Assembly (NCBI GenBank): GCA_905147135.1
Contig: LR990059.1
Location: 15,027,001 to 15,091,000 of the forward strand
DNA length: 64,000 nt
Direction of reading: 5' to 3'
Source of the DNA: Blastobasis lacticolella
Lineage: Eukaryota > Arthropoda > Insecta > Lepidoptera > Blastobasidae
Below the pieces are notes generated by a model. The model did no database searches and was not told the DNA's origin. It worked only from the letters and a program-made list of their open reading frames with translations. The position numbers and the translations under genes are program-made. Below are positions 35,101 to 45,599 of the stretch, piece after piece; within the stretch, counting starts at the first letter, position 1; each line of letters starts with the position of its first letter.

Positions 35101-35687
35101 TTCTTCATCGTCCAGTATTCCCTATACCGGTCTTTCCAATCTTTTAATTCTTCAGTTGATGATCCTGAGGACTCATCATCGGGTGCGGGGGGGTCGTCAT
35201 TACGACGAAAGCCGTATCTTCTCATAAGATTTAGGACCGGATCCATATGGAAACCTGATCTAAACATATATGATCTCGTTGGCACTATATCCATTGCGCT
35301 GTCTCTGAATTTTAGTGGCACCTTTTCAGCGTAGCGTTCATCTTTCGTACGTGGTGTAGAATGTTGCTGGTACATTTCATTCAAATCGGGATCGATTGTG
35401 AATTTCATATCGAATTTTATTTCTCTTTCTGTCGTTTGTTCGCGGCGGATGTTGTCCTTATCACTGTCGGCGGCATTCTTACTGTCTTTTTCAGCTTCTT
35501 GGATAAGCCTCCTATATGGGTTGGCCAGAAGAAGGTGGGAAGTCTTCAGACCAGAGCGTACTACCCGCTGTCTAGCATCTGGTAAAAGGAAATATGAAAT
35601 CACATTGTCTTTTGATTCTTTCTTACTCGTAGATTGATTGAAAGTTATGAACAAAATTAAAAATAAGATATGAAGAATTTGCTTCAT
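32199..35687 (-). CDS. P2: secreted clip-like/polybasic protein, complete two-exon gene
   Basis: Exon 1 is 35687-35042 and exon 2 is 32953-32199. The donor is CTA|GTAAGT, the acceptor TTACAG|GACC, in phase 1 at the same codon as P1. The intron is 2087 bases against 171 in P1 because repeats have inserted. The product is 466 residues. It has the signal peptide MKQILHILFLILFITFNQST and a spacer with DERYAEKVPLKFRDSAMD. Clip-like Cys are at 222, 235, 241, 254, 261 and 262, with spacing identical to P1. It also has an acidic linker, a basic tract (RSRRKRRIKRNIRKIL), sequon NSS at 345 and the tail EYDIEYGFLYN. Exon 2 is exactly as long as in P1. Exon 1 lacks about 8 codons present in P1 around residue 73. 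It is an inverted paralogue of P1 and appears intact. Function unknown. Confidence 0.85.
33040..34800. repeat. Repeat-filled part of the P2 intron
   Basis: Compared with P1, the P2 intron has gained about 1.9 kb. It contains GC-rich interspersed sequence (33530-34080), the 80-bp minisatellite below, a G/C-rich segment with CAGCTGCTTCAGGGGATGCT, and a tail with ATAAAG near 34808. No protein of a known element is recognisable, so its class is open. Confidence 0.5.
34129..34415. repeat. Minisatellite, about 80-bp unit, three copies plus a partial
   Basis: Units at 34129-34209, 34210-34289, 34290-34370 and a partial from 34371 each start GCCRCG and end GGTGTTGGAGGTTAT or a close variant. It lies inside the P2 intron. 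Confidence 0.8.
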
Positions 35688-35753
35688 TTTATTGCTACAT
35701 GACGACTAACATTGAATCCGAAGAAAATGATTTTTTTCCCATTATATTTAAAC
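35688..35753 (-). promoter_or_regulatory. Core promoter and start-stop upstream ORF of P2
   Basis: TATA-like TTTAAATATAA on the minus strand at about 35752-35742. ATGTAG at 35700-35695, seven bases before ATG 35687. Sequence and spacing match P1, and similarity continues to about 36.0 kb. Confidence 0.55.
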
Positions 35754-36040
35754 AAAAACTGTTGAAGGCAATTTCGTCAACAACTATAAAAATAAAACGG
35801 GTTGTAAACTTTACATGCAGGAAATTGTACGTTGAATTTACATGATTAAAAATAAGAGTACCGGTAGGTACTTAACAAAGTAACAATAAGTTTACATACC
35901 TACTTAATTTACTTGGTAGGTGTAGTTATCGTAAAGCTCTTATAGCTAATCAGAATGCAATAAACCTTAAACCATGTACAATACATAATAATAAGTTATA
36001 TGTAGTAATATTCCCAAATTACTCCAATTTTAATAGAATC

Positions 36041-36151
36041 ATGTAGAGAACTTCTGGATTCTCAAGTATTCCGGGAACATTAAATATTTTTGAGACGGTC
36101 CCGCCGCGGAATATTGAAAAATTGAGGAACGAATAGAAAGGAAAACGGATC
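36041..36151. other. Spacer
   Basis: No feature seen between the end of the P2 upstream similarity and the next foldback element. Confidence 0.4.
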
Positions 36152-36281
36152 TACAGGTATCGGCCCTAAATAACGCACATCGGCTAGTTTCGGCTTCGTA
36201 TTGACTCACACGCGTGCGACAGAGACGACGCTCTACAAAGCCGGACTAGCCGATGTGCAATATTTGCGGCCGCTACCTGTA
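36152..36281. mobile_element. Foldback element of 130 bp
   Basis: The arms TACAGGTATCGGCC ... GCACATCGGCTAG and CTAGCCGATGTGC ... GGCCGCTACCTGTA are reverse complements with small differences. The interior (GTGCGACAGAGACGACGCTC) resembles 51745-51775, pointing to a shared family. Confidence 0.7.
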
Positions 36282-36965
36282 ATAAGTTTATCTTCGTTAG
36301 GTGGTGACCACGCCCTACTTTTTAGTTATTCATAGCTTTCCTGAGTGTAGCGTATTCAATGCAGGGGAAAAGGTTAAGTAGTCAATCATAAACCACTTCA
36401 CAAAATAAAATACTACACCAATAATACTTACCTACACATTTTTATAAATAAACAAATAATAAGGAAAAAAGGAGACAAATAACTCGCAGGTTGCGGCGGT
36501 GTCTGATAGGGAGCCAGCTAAGATTAGCACGAACGGTTGAAACGTGAACACATTAGCGAAGTCCATATATAAAACGAATACAATTATTAAAGAGACGATC
36601 AAATTTATCCTATTGGATGTGATTTACGTCAGCGTAATCTATTATGGATAAACTATGGGAATAAACGAATAACATTTATGTAGAAATTTTTCGCATCATT
36701 TTTATATGGCAATCTGTTGTTTCAATCACAGAACACGATAGAAAGGGCATCTTCGCCATTTGTACCGAAACCGATGCCGACCCTACTATGTTTACCACTG
36801 CTCATGCAACTTAATATGCACAGGCTTATGCAAGCACACGCAAAGTCAAACGGAGCACTGTGATTAGTCCATCGGTGACACCACATACACACATTGCGTT
36901 GCGTGTGTGCTGTAACTCCTCTCTGAATTTACATTTACGCAAAATCTAATTATTAGCGATAATAA
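36282..36965. other. Unassigned spacer
   Basis: AT-rich. No gene or clear element recognised. Confidence 0.45.
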
Positions 36966-37108
36966 AGAAATGATAGTGCCCGTCGATATCTATAAGTATT
37001 TGCTGTTCTGGAACAAGCGTTTTAAGGCCAATAGTTTCAGAGTTGTTACAGTTTTAAGATTGACAGCTGTCAACCGAAATGTAGATCTCGACGAGCACTA
37101 TCATTTCT
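36966..37108. mobile_element. MITE copy 1 of 143 bp
   Basis: Terminal inverted repeats of about 27 bases: AGAAATGATAGTGCCCGTCG at the left, and the reverse complement of AGAAATGATAGTGCTCGTCG at the right. A near-identical copy of the same length is at 38054-38196. Confidence 0.8.
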
Positions 37109-38053
37109 CTTTAGGAACCAGTACGCCCACCACCACCACTATGTACCACCGGGCTTACAGTAGGTACTAAGTATCGCTTTTCTAAAAGCCAATAACAATC
37201 GACCATCGGACGTGCGGATTTGACGTCACAGTAAACAATGTAAAAAACTGTTTTCTCTATTGGAAACTAATAATTTTGTTCTGGCCGACACTCAGATTTT
37301 TTATCCATAAATGTATGTAACGCGAATGTTGCTTTTTTTTACTAAAAAGTATAACAAAAGAAACATGTGAAGAAATTGGACCACCTCGATTGATCTTCCT
37401 CGAATACTATGATAACTGATGTTTTTACCCGACTACGCCAAGGAAGGGTAATGAAGTTAACTGTCTATGTATGTAAAGTTGATAAATGTGGAAGAATCGA
37501 CAGAGATTTGTCAAGTGGAACAATGTCGTCTCTACCTACTCTTGCGGGAGAAAGGAGTTTGTATGTATGTATGTGGATATGAATGTTTGTATGGATGTTA
37601 ATTCTAGCTCAAAAACTACTTGGCTGATTTTCGTTAAAAGCGTATTGATTGTCCGATGGTTACAGGCTCTATGATAATACATTCAATATATTATCTTGAG
37701 GATATAAGAACATAAAAACTTCAAAAATTTTCAATTCAGAAGATGAATCAATCTTGATTCGGTCATGTCGGGAATTTGTTATTCACATTGATTGATTCTG
37801 TTGTGGGATATACCGCACTGCTTAAATTTGTCCTCAGCTGGTTGAAGACATGATTTTGGGATAATATTACGACAAAATGTTTTTAGATGTAGTTATTTCT
37901 GTCTTTTACGAATGTTTACTTAAAATGAGTGTATACCATTATGGCTCATTCAAAATTATAACTACAAAGTATAACATCAGTAGTAAGTATAAAGAGAGTG
38001 TATAAACTTAAATAACTCGGAAACCATTGCTCTTAGAAAACAAGATCCTAAAA
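37109..38053. other. Spacer between two MITE copies
   Basis: Mostly AT-rich and non-coding, with a TGTATGTATGTATG run near 37562-37575. No gene supported. Confidence 0.4.
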
Positions 38054-38196
38054 AGAAATGATAGTGCCCGTCGATATCTATAAGTATTTGCTGTTCTGGA
38101 ACAAGCGTTTTAAGGCCAATAGTTTCAGAGTTATTACAGTTTTAAGATTGACAGCTGTCAACCGAAATGTAGATCTCGACGAGCACTATCATTTCT
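38054..38196. mobile_element. MITE copy 2 of 143 bp
   Basis: Identical in length to the copy at 36966-37108 and differing by about one base (GTTGTTACAG versus GTTATTACAG), so it is a very recent transposition or local duplication. Confidence 0.8.
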
Positions 38197-38216
38197 CTTT
38201 AGGAACTAGTATTCAA

Positions 38217-38330
38217 GCACCAATAGTTTCAGAGTTATTACAGTTTTAAGATTGACGCGTGCCATCTAAAATGTAGATTTCTACGAGAACCAGCATTTCT
38301 ATTTAGAAACTAGTGTTCTAGAACCAAACA
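38217..38330. repeat. Diverged partial copy of the 143-bp MITE
   Basis: CAATAGTTTCAGAGTTATTA and AAATGTAGATTTCTACGAG match the interior and right end of the MITE just upstream, with more changes. Confidence 0.6.
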
Positions 38331-38999
38331 TGCCTTATTTATATTTCGGGATGAACTGAGAAGAGAATGACGACAGGATCACGAAAGCGAAACAACTTCG
38401 ATAATATTAAAGAATCAGAAAAAGGGGAGGGGCTTACGCATCAGCGGTCAAACTTTCTTTGACAAGGTCGATTTTCTATTTCATTCACACGCGTTGTATC
38501 TGTACTAAAAAAAGTAGACAGATATATGTGTGTGAACTGTGTCACATAAGGAGGGAAGATTCGGACTGTTGGTAAAAAGAAACAGTCAGATGGGACGCTT
38601 CATGTTGACATCTGCTGACATCGCGCCGCACGCTGCACGATGGGGCTAAATTGAAAAACGTGGACAAAATTAATACAGAACTGACATTTCGGGCTTGAAT
38701 TGCGGGTGTTGCCCCATCATGCAGTGCGCCGCGCGGCGCGCTGCACAGTGGTACATTTCGCCACATGTCAATGTACTTGCATACAAATTGCTCGGCGTGT
38801 AACAAGTTTTGCCACATCATGCAGTGCGCCTATCGGCGCACTGCTTGAGTGTGCGTTCAAGATTACACGCCACTTGTGTAGCCATGTATATTACACTGAT
38901 GATCTTGCAGGTTTTCTGAGGTAACTAGATCCAAATCTTCAAATCCAAGATCTAAATCTTCATGCACTGAGATAATCGCTGTGTGCGATACGTTGCCAT
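38331..38999. other. Unassigned sequence with CATCATGCAGTGCGCC repeats
   Basis: The word CATCATGCAGTGCGCC followed by a short palindrome occurs at about 38715-38745 and 38815-38845. This may be a decayed foldback element. No gene. Confidence 0.4.
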
Positions 39000-39315
39000 T
39001 GTGACGAGATCCCTAATTGGTAGATCAGCTGTGTCGATAAGATATAAAATTGGGCCCAAGATGCTCCCCTGAGGAACTCCGGATAAAATTTTAAACAGTT
39101 GATATGTGTGATGTTCCAGTATTATGTTTCATCGATGAATTCACAGATATCCCAAATCTGCGGGACTTCGTTGTTCAATACATTTATAGCCTTAGCAATA
39201 TCTAAAGCATCCGCTTTAGCATATAGTAGCAAATCTGCATAAAGACGGTGAGAGCATTAATTTGAGTCCATGAGTGTCTAACCAATTATTGAGAGAATTT
39301 AAACTATAGGTATTT
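39000..39315 (-). pseudogene. Scrambled LINE RT scraps
   Basis: The minus strand encodes GVPQGSILGPILYLID near 39085-39040, YADLLLYAKADALDIAKAIN near 39232-39172 and SLNNWLDTHGLKL near 39300-39262. Each block is RT-like, but their order is the reverse of a normal RT, although all read in the same direction. This is a rearranged remnant. Confidence 0.55.
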
Positions 39316-39874
39316 AACGACCGGTATTAAATGATATTTTATGCATTCAGTAATAAATGAATAGATATTCCATTACAATGTACATTGAAGATAATCGAAA
39401 AAAACTAGCCAGACCGATTTAAAATAACTTACTGAACATGTTACAACAATTTATGGAATTTTTGGCTGTTTGCATTTTTTGGTTGCGCGCGCATCACGTT
39501 AAAACGGCTGAACGGAATTTGACGATATTTTGTATAGTAATACTGTATATCCTGGATCAACATTTAGAGAACAGGGCCGCAATAAGTATTTGCGGCTTGA
39601 CCAAATAGCGGGAGACAGTCAATCATCACGTCTTCGTTCCGTATATCATCACTGGCAATACACACTGGTTAAAGAAATTCGTCTTGAGACAATGCATTAG
39701 CAAGGTCGGAACTGATATAATAAAGTACGATTTAAGCATTTTAGTCTGTGTGTAGTTTTAGTAGACGTTTAGGCACTGGCGTAGCTAGCCCTCTAGAGGC
39801 CCCATATCAATAGTTGTCTAGGGGCCCCCCTAGTTGATATCCCTAACTACGGTGCTAGTGAGTAACTTAAATAC
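39316..39874. other. AT-rich spacer
   Basis: No gene or defined repeat recognised. A short inverted pair around AGGGGCCCCCC lies near 39830. Confidence 0.4.
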
Positions 39875-40165
39875 TGGTCTCAGTTTTTTTATGCTACTCA
39901 GTGACAAGCGAGCAGACAGCCCACCTGATGGTAAGTGGTAACTGTCGCCCATAACATCTACGATTCTTACATTTAGGTTGCAGGTAACATAAATACAAAA
40001 CCGCAGGTGCGTTGTCACTGTGAGGACTAATATGAAATGCCTTATCCTTCAAACCGGAATACAACAATGCAAGCATTCTTGCTTTGCGGCAGACATAAGT
40101 GAGGCGGTGGTATGAGTACTCCCAGGCGGACTCCCAGGCTTGACAGAGTCCTACCACCTGATATA
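39875..40165 (+). repeat. Interspersed repeat, copy 1 (GCTACTCAGTGACAAGCGAGC type)
   Basis: It shares ATGCTACTCA-TGACAA, CACCTGA, GAGGACTAATATG and TGACAGAGTCCTACCACC with 57930-58130. These words resemble a repeat widespread in moths and butterflies. No coding capacity. Confidence 0.6.
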
Positions 40166-40281
40166 AATGGTCGAGCGCAGCGAACTCGCATAAATTCGCA
40201 TGTTAATAATAAATATAACATTAATCACTGAATAAGCAAGCGTAGCGCGCGAGCTATGCATTTGTCTGACAATATACTCTA

Positions 40282-40483
40282 AAGGCCTTGCCACATACAA
40301 AGCTCGGCGCGAGCGCGGCGCGTTATTTGCTAGGCAACCATCGCGCGGCGCGATAGTTGCTAGGCAACCATCGCGCCGCGCGATGGTTGCCTAGCAAATA
40401 ACGCGCCGCGCGATGGTTGCCTAGCAAATATCGCACCGCGCTCACGCCGCGCTCGCGCCGAGCTTTGTATGTGGCAAGGCCTT
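40282..40483. mobile_element. Large GC-rich palindrome / foldback element of 202 bp
   Basis: The outer arms are a perfect 39-base inverted repeat, starting AAGGCCTTGCCACATACAAA and ending in GCGAGCGCGGCG. The interior holds alternating direct and inverted copies of TTGCTAGGCAACCATCGCGC, so nearly the whole element can fold into one hairpin. Confidence 0.85.
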
Positions 40484-40920
40484 AAAAACCGGGTCCGCGA
40501 AGCGAGGGAGACGTGCTCGGATTTTTGATAAATTGGCCCTTGGCTTGGTTATTTTAAAACTAAGAGTGATAATTATAAAATGACTTATGTCATTGAATGA
40601 GCGAGCGTGGCGAGCTCGAAATTTTTATCTTAAATCCTTGCACGTTTTTAATAAAAATAATGCAAAATCAGTAAATGGATGACAGCGCCGGGCGATCTCG
40701 AAATTTTAGATATTCTGGTGCGCCGATCCAAGCGCCGAATGCGTTACACACAATTTTTTTTCCCACGCTCATCTGAATTGGGCACTTGTATTTTTCGAGG
40801 CTCTGTGTATTAAATGAGATAAAATTTGTCTACTAGTCTACTTTTGTTAATTATTTTAAAATATTAATTTACTAATTATAGTGTACTTGTAACTTTAGTG
40901 GCTTTTTCCATACCGGACGG
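40484..40920. other. Repeat-like spacer around the palindrome
   Basis: Words of the type GAGCGAGCGTGGCGAGCTCG occur at about 40598-40617 and in a related form at 40230-40250. Otherwise AT-rich. No gene. Confidence 0.4.
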
Positions 40921-40934
40921 ATGACGGATCATGC

Positions 40935-41147
40935 TGGGAGAGAGGCACATAAACTAGCTCTGTCGCTAGATCTCACCCAGCGGGTAAACTGTGCCACGAC
41001 GGTACCTGATGTTGACTCCCATACCGCCAATTGCTTAGACCTACTGCTGACATCTGATCCGGACAGGCACTCAGTATCGGTTTCTGCACCGCTGGGTACA
41101 TCCGATGACTGTCTGGTGAAATCTGTATCCGTTTATTCCCCACCCGA
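40935..41147 (+). pseudogene. Endonuclease fragment of the host LINE (family J copy 3, 5' part)
   Basis: The frame reads EAHKLALSLDLTQRV, SHTANCLDLLLTSDPD and VSVSAPLGTSDDCLVKS, the C-terminal half of an AP-endonuclease with its SD(D/H) catalytic end. Reading continues after the inserted LINE at 43441 in QTPCNPRWVWRYKSADC. It joins smoothly into the RT fragment there, so this is one element split by an insertion. Confidence 0.75.
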
Positions 41148-42822
41148 AAATGCAATTCAAAATAAAGCAATATGCCTAGGTACTTTTATAGATATAGAGG
41201 GGGCCTTTGATAAAACAAATTTTACAAGTATTAAAAACGCATTAAACAAACACAATGTCCCGACAACTATCTCGGGATGGATAGAGAACATGTTATGCAA
41301 AAGAGTAATTCAACTAGATAGTAATCCTAACAAACAGGTGTCAGTGGTAAGAGGATGCCCACAAGGTGGAGTCCTGTCGCCTTTACTATGGAATTTTGTG
41401 GCTAACACACTAATATCTAAATTAAACTCTAACTATTTTTTCACAGTAGGTTATGCTGACGATCTGGCCATACTAATTACTGGAAACAACGTGGACACCG
41501 TCACTGGAGTTACACAGAGGGCTCTGAAAATGGTGGAACAGTGGTGTAATGAGTATGGACTCTCAGTCAATCCAATGAAGACAGAGATGGTAATGTTTAC
41601 GAATAAACGGCTTTTAGGTAATTATAGACTACCAAGTCTCTTTAAAACACAACTTACTCTATCAACGGAGGTAAAATATCTAGGAGTAATACTTGATAAG
41701 AAATTAAACTGGAACAACCACATTGAATCAAGGTACAACAAAACTACAATTTCCTTCTGGCAATGCAGGAGGATGACAGGGAAGACCTGGGGACTATCCC
41801 CCAAAATCATAATGTGGCTGTACAAAACAGTGATTAGGTCTATGTTCTGCTACGGAGTAGTAGTATGGTGGACTAAAACCAAACAATCCACCACTATAGC
41901 AAAATTACAAAAACTACAAAGGCTAGCCTGCATGGCAGTTAGCGGGTGCATGAGGACAACCTCAACTGCAGCCCTGGAAGCTATGCTCAACCTAACACCA
42001 CTTCACCTTCACGTACAACAAGAGGCAGCAATAGCTATGGTACGTTTAAAACAATCAAACCTATTGGATATAGTGCCGTTTCCGCATACGGAACTTTACT
42101 ATGATGAAACAAAAAGGGAACCAATGATGGGGGCCATTAGCGACCAAATATCAAAGCAGGTAGAAACGGTCAAGAAGTACAAGATCCAACTGTACGAGGA
42201 CCCGCGGGAGGGTCAAAACATACGGGAAGTAAGGATCTTTACTGACGGGTCCAAGACAGACTCAGGTACAGGTTGCGGAGTTTTCTCTGAAGACCTAAAC
42301 ATCAAAATAGCTGCCCTACTGGGTAAGTACAACACGATCTTTCAAGCCGAGTGCATGGGAATCATCCTAGCTACACACGCGGTACGAGACAAGAAGGTAG
42401 AACAACAGCCTATTAGGATCTTATCAGACAGCAGGGCAGTACTCCTGGCCCTTGAAAATAACAACATAACCTCGGGGCTTCTACTCGACTGCCGCAAGTG
42501 CTTAAATGAGGTATGTAAAACAAATCCTATAACCCTACAATGGATTAAAGAACACAGCGGATCGAGGGGGAACGATGCAGCTGACGAGTTGGCCAGAAGA
42601 GGCTCAAGTACGAAGCCCACAGGCCCGGAACCAATTCTACCTATGCCATTTGCATGGACCCGTAAACATCTGGTGGATAGAATCAAGGTCAAACATAATC
42701 AACTCTGGTCATCACTAGAGGAATGCAGGCAAGCCAAGGAGGCTCTACCGAAAATTAACCCATCCCTTTCTAAAAGTTCTCTCTTAGTTCTTGAAAATGC
42801 GGGGTACAATGCCTATAGATAA
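41148..42822 (+). CDS. I-type LINE reverse transcriptase and RNase H, open frame interrupted at the C-terminus
   Basis: The frame is open from the insertion boundary. RT: CLGTFIDIEGAFDKTNF (first Asp), VVRGCPQGGVLSPLLWN, TVGYADDLAILITG, EYGLSVNPMKTEMVMF, VKYLGVILDKKLNW and an RT thumb. RNase H: IFTDGSKTDSGTGCGVF, FQAECMGI, ILSDSRAVLLAL and GNDAADELAR, giving the full D-E-D-D set. The C-terminal zinc-knuckle tail is displaced to 43077-43330 by a nested insertion, so the last residues (VLENAGYNAYR) are not native. The open frame extends upstream to 40921 through the host LINE endonuclease purely by chance. Presence of RNase H places it with the I/LOA/Ingi-like groups. Confidence 0.8.
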
Positions 42823-43075
42823 TTTGTAGGTATCTATGTATTTTATGTATTGGTATATGTAGTTTATTATATTAGGTTATTATATGTGTATGTATATTTA
42901 GTTAGATATTGTGCATGTCTAATCTGCGACTATTTATCACATATCTCTTTGATAGGCCTGCTGGAAGAGATTTCTTCTAAGAAATAAGTAGCGCCTGTTG
43001 TGTCATCTATAACTCTGTATTTTTCATCAAAGTTTTATGTGTACAATAAACTGGAAATTAAATAAATAAATAAGG
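42787..43075 (+). mobile_element. 289-bp LINE 3' fragment nested in the I-type LINE
   Basis: Its 5' part encodes the end of an unrelated RT tail (LENAGYNAYR-stop), followed by a 3' UTR with AATAAACTGG and a TAAATAAATAAATAA tail. CTCTTA is duplicated at 42781-42786 and 43076-43081. Removing it rejoins the RNase H LINE frame. Confidence 0.75.
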
Positions 43076-43440
43076 CTCTTAAAACTAACCAAAAAGCAAC
43101 TCCGTCTGGTAACCGGAGCTTTAACGGGACACGGTCCGTTTAATAAACACCTCTTCACCATAGGTCTCACCGATAGCCCCTTGTGCAGAGCTTGCCTGAG
43201 GGAGGAAGAGACAGCAGCACATATCCTGCAGACATGCGAGGGGGTGGCATCATACAAGCATGAGCATCTCGGACAACCACAGACCCTTCCAGAGACGTTT
43301 GTAAAACTGATAGGTTACTGCGTTTCCTGGAGGAGTTAGGATGGCAGGAACAATAGGGTATCCTGGAGTACACCATATCCACGCAGAATGGGCGCGAGTT
43401 CGCCTGAATGCGGAAAACGGCCCTTTTACATCTATCTATC
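43076..43440 (+). pseudogene. C-terminal zinc-knuckle tail of the I-type LINE
   Basis: The frame reads LLKLTKKQLRLVTGALTGHG, HLFTIGLTDSPLCRACL, then EEETAAHILQTCEGV (a CxxC...HxxxxC knuckle) and LPETFVKLIGYCVSWRS. It is the expected continuation of the RNase H ORF after the nested insertion. The 3' end runs through GGAAAACGGCCCTTTTACAT into the CTAT repeat. Confidence 0.75.
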
Positions 43441-45140
43441 TATTCCCCACCCGAGCAAACCCCATGCAACCCCCGATGGGTTTGGCGATACAAGTCAGCA
43501 GATTGTATGTGCTGAAGACGTTACCGCGGTTATATGGCAGGGTATGGAGTACTCTATTGACGTAGCGATGAACGGCAGGTCTTGTTCTTGGTTTAGTGCT
43601 GAGTGCAGTCGCGCTTAAGTGCTGAAGCAGGCGGCATACTCTGCCTGGGCTGAGGCTCGAGCGCATATGTCTCCGGATACTCGCAAACTGAAGAAAGCCT
43701 TTAACCTCGCCGCCAAGTCTTGCAAAAGGACGCTACGCAAGGCTCGATTCGATCACATAAGCCGGATTGGCGCCAAACTGGCCTCTTACCCTAATGGGAG
43801 TAAGGCGTTTTGGTCTTAGGCAAAAGCAGTCAAATCAAATTTCAGCCAGTCTTCGTTGCCTCCGTTGCTAAAGCCAGACGGAACATTGGCCCATGCTGCT
43901 GAAGAGAAAGCAAATTTGCTTGCTTCTCTTTTTGCAGCGGATTCGCGTTTGGATACTGCAGGAAAAACACCACCTATGTCACCACGTGCTGACTGCGCTA
44001 TGGCAGAGGTGCGAATACATCAGAAAGAGATATTGAAAATCCTGCGGAGTCTGGGCGTGAACAAGGACCTGATGGTATACCGTCAATAGTCCTGCGTAGA
44101 TGTGCCCCCAAGCTCTCTCCTGTTCTCACGCGCCTATATCGCCTCTCACTTGAGACTGGTATTGTACCTAAGTCGTGAAAGCTTGCCAATATGCAGCCCA
44201 TGCCCAAAAAAGGCAGCCGTGCCAACCCTTCCAATTACCGCCCTATTTCGGTCACTACCATACTCTGTAAGATTATGGAACGTGCACTGAACAACAAAGT
44301 CCTTGCACATCTCCGATGACGCAACGATCTCCTCAGCGATCACGAGTACGGATTCCGCCGTGGTCGGTCTACTGGGGACCTTTTGGTGTATGCCACACAA
44401 TTATGGAGTGAGGCCATTGAGAGACATGGTGAGGCCCTTGCAGTGTCTCTTGATATCTATAAGGCCTTTGACAGGGTTTGGCATGCTTGCCTTCTAAGTA
44501 AGCTTATTTCATTTGGTATTCCTGTTGGCTTTTACACCTGGATATCGGATTTTTTGAGTGAACGTTCAATCCGTGTAGTTATCGATGGCTACTCGTCTAA
44601 TCTCCAGGCTATCGACGCGGGAGTTCCTCAGGGATCTGTACTGTCCGCGACTTTATTCCTGCTGCATATTAACAATCTGCTTGTACCAGGTGCCTTTTGG
44701 TATGCAGATGACAGCACGGTAACGGATAGATATCTATCAGAGGCAAACGCCAACAGGGACGATATTCAGTCTTGTCGAGAGGCTATGAGTGATCGTTTGG
44801 ACATAGCTCTCAAGGTAGTTTCTGATTGTGGCGAAGCCAATCTGGTTGGGTTCAACGCAACCAAAACTCAGGCGTGTTTGTTTTCCGCCAAAAGGAGTCC
44901 ATTCCATCTAACTCCAACTTTTCGGGATGTTCCTGTGGAAATTACCGACAACCTTTTCTTTTCTTTTCTTGGTGTTGAGCTATCTTCAAATCTCAACTTC
45001 TGTCAGTACATCAAATCCAAGGCAAAGACTGTAGCAAAAAAACTTGGTATCCTCTCGAAGATTAGGCGGTACTTCACTTCAAAGCATTTGCTTCAGTTAT
45101 ATCAAGCACAAGTGCGGTCCTGCATCGAGTACTGCTTTGA
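43441..45140 (+). pseudogene. Family J copy 3, RT part of the host LINE
   Basis: After the target duplication the host LINE resumes. It has the RT linker (SAWAEARAHMSPDTRKLKK at about 43635), LPPLLKPDGTLAHAAEEKAN and ILKILRSLGVNK, then several frame breaks. A 257-residue open frame at 44383-45156 has VSLDIYKAFDRVWHACL, AGVPQGSVLSATLFLLHIN, WYADDSTVTDRYL and [18 protein letters not shown]. Unlike copies 1 and 2 it reads AMSDRLDIALKV and DCGEANLVGFN, without the shared deletion and TAA. It ends abruptly at about 45134 in the middle of SCIEYC. Confidence 0.8.
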
Positions 45141-45545
45141 GGAAAATGGTGGATAATCTGAAGGCTGAGATTGAATCAATTAAAAGTAAGCAGCATGATA
45201 ATCGTATCATATGCATTGAGTCTGTTGTGAGTGAAGTTGAAAAGAGAAATAGGAATAGAATAGCTGCAATGTTGTAATATTTGGTGTCCTCGAGCTGGCC
45301 CCAGGGGATGACGAACCATCTTTGGAAGCGCGTAAGCGGCATGACCAGAAACAGGTACGCGGCGTACTCGCCGGCCGGCCTGCCCGTCCCCGAGAGCGCT
45401 GTGGCGGTAATTCGCTTTGGCAAGCAGCAGCAGGACACTCCGCGACCACTTAAAGTATTGTTTCCGCGTAAGTTAGCAGCTCTGCGAGTTCTTAAAGGAA
45501 CAAAAAGTCTGCGCCAAGGTATATCGGTAAAAACTACCTAATACC
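45134..45545 (+). pseudogene. LINE ORF1 fragment
   Basis: Bases 45148-45277 encode a coiled-coil (MVDNLKAEIESIKSKQHDNR, VVSEVEKRNRNR). After a frame change, 45340-45541 encodes PVPESAVAVIRFGKQQQDTP and LKVLFPRKLAALRVLKGTKS, an RRM-like nucleic-acid-binding strand set. The order is that of CR1-type LINE ORF1. It joins copy 3 of family J without spacer, marking a breakpoint. Confidence 0.6.
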
Positions 45546-45599
45546 ATGTGAATACTTAAAGAAATTAGGTGTCAAAGGATTATGCAAAGTGAGACAGAC

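Larger units (their letters stand above)
41148..43440 (+). mobile_element. I-type LINE (RT plus RNase H) inserted in another LINE, with 14-bp target duplication
   Basis: The insertion is flanked by TATTCCCCACCCGA at 41134-41147 and 43441-43454. It starts inside the RT (5' truncation) and ends in a CATCTATCTATCTAT-type 3' tail. It is itself interrupted by a 289-bp insertion at 42787-43075. Confidence 0.9.

Noticed and set aside
40921..42822. A single 633-codon open frame joining an endonuclease fragment to an RT-RNase H
   Set aside because: The join coincides with a target-site duplication, so it is two elements in frame by chance, not a novel fusion protein.
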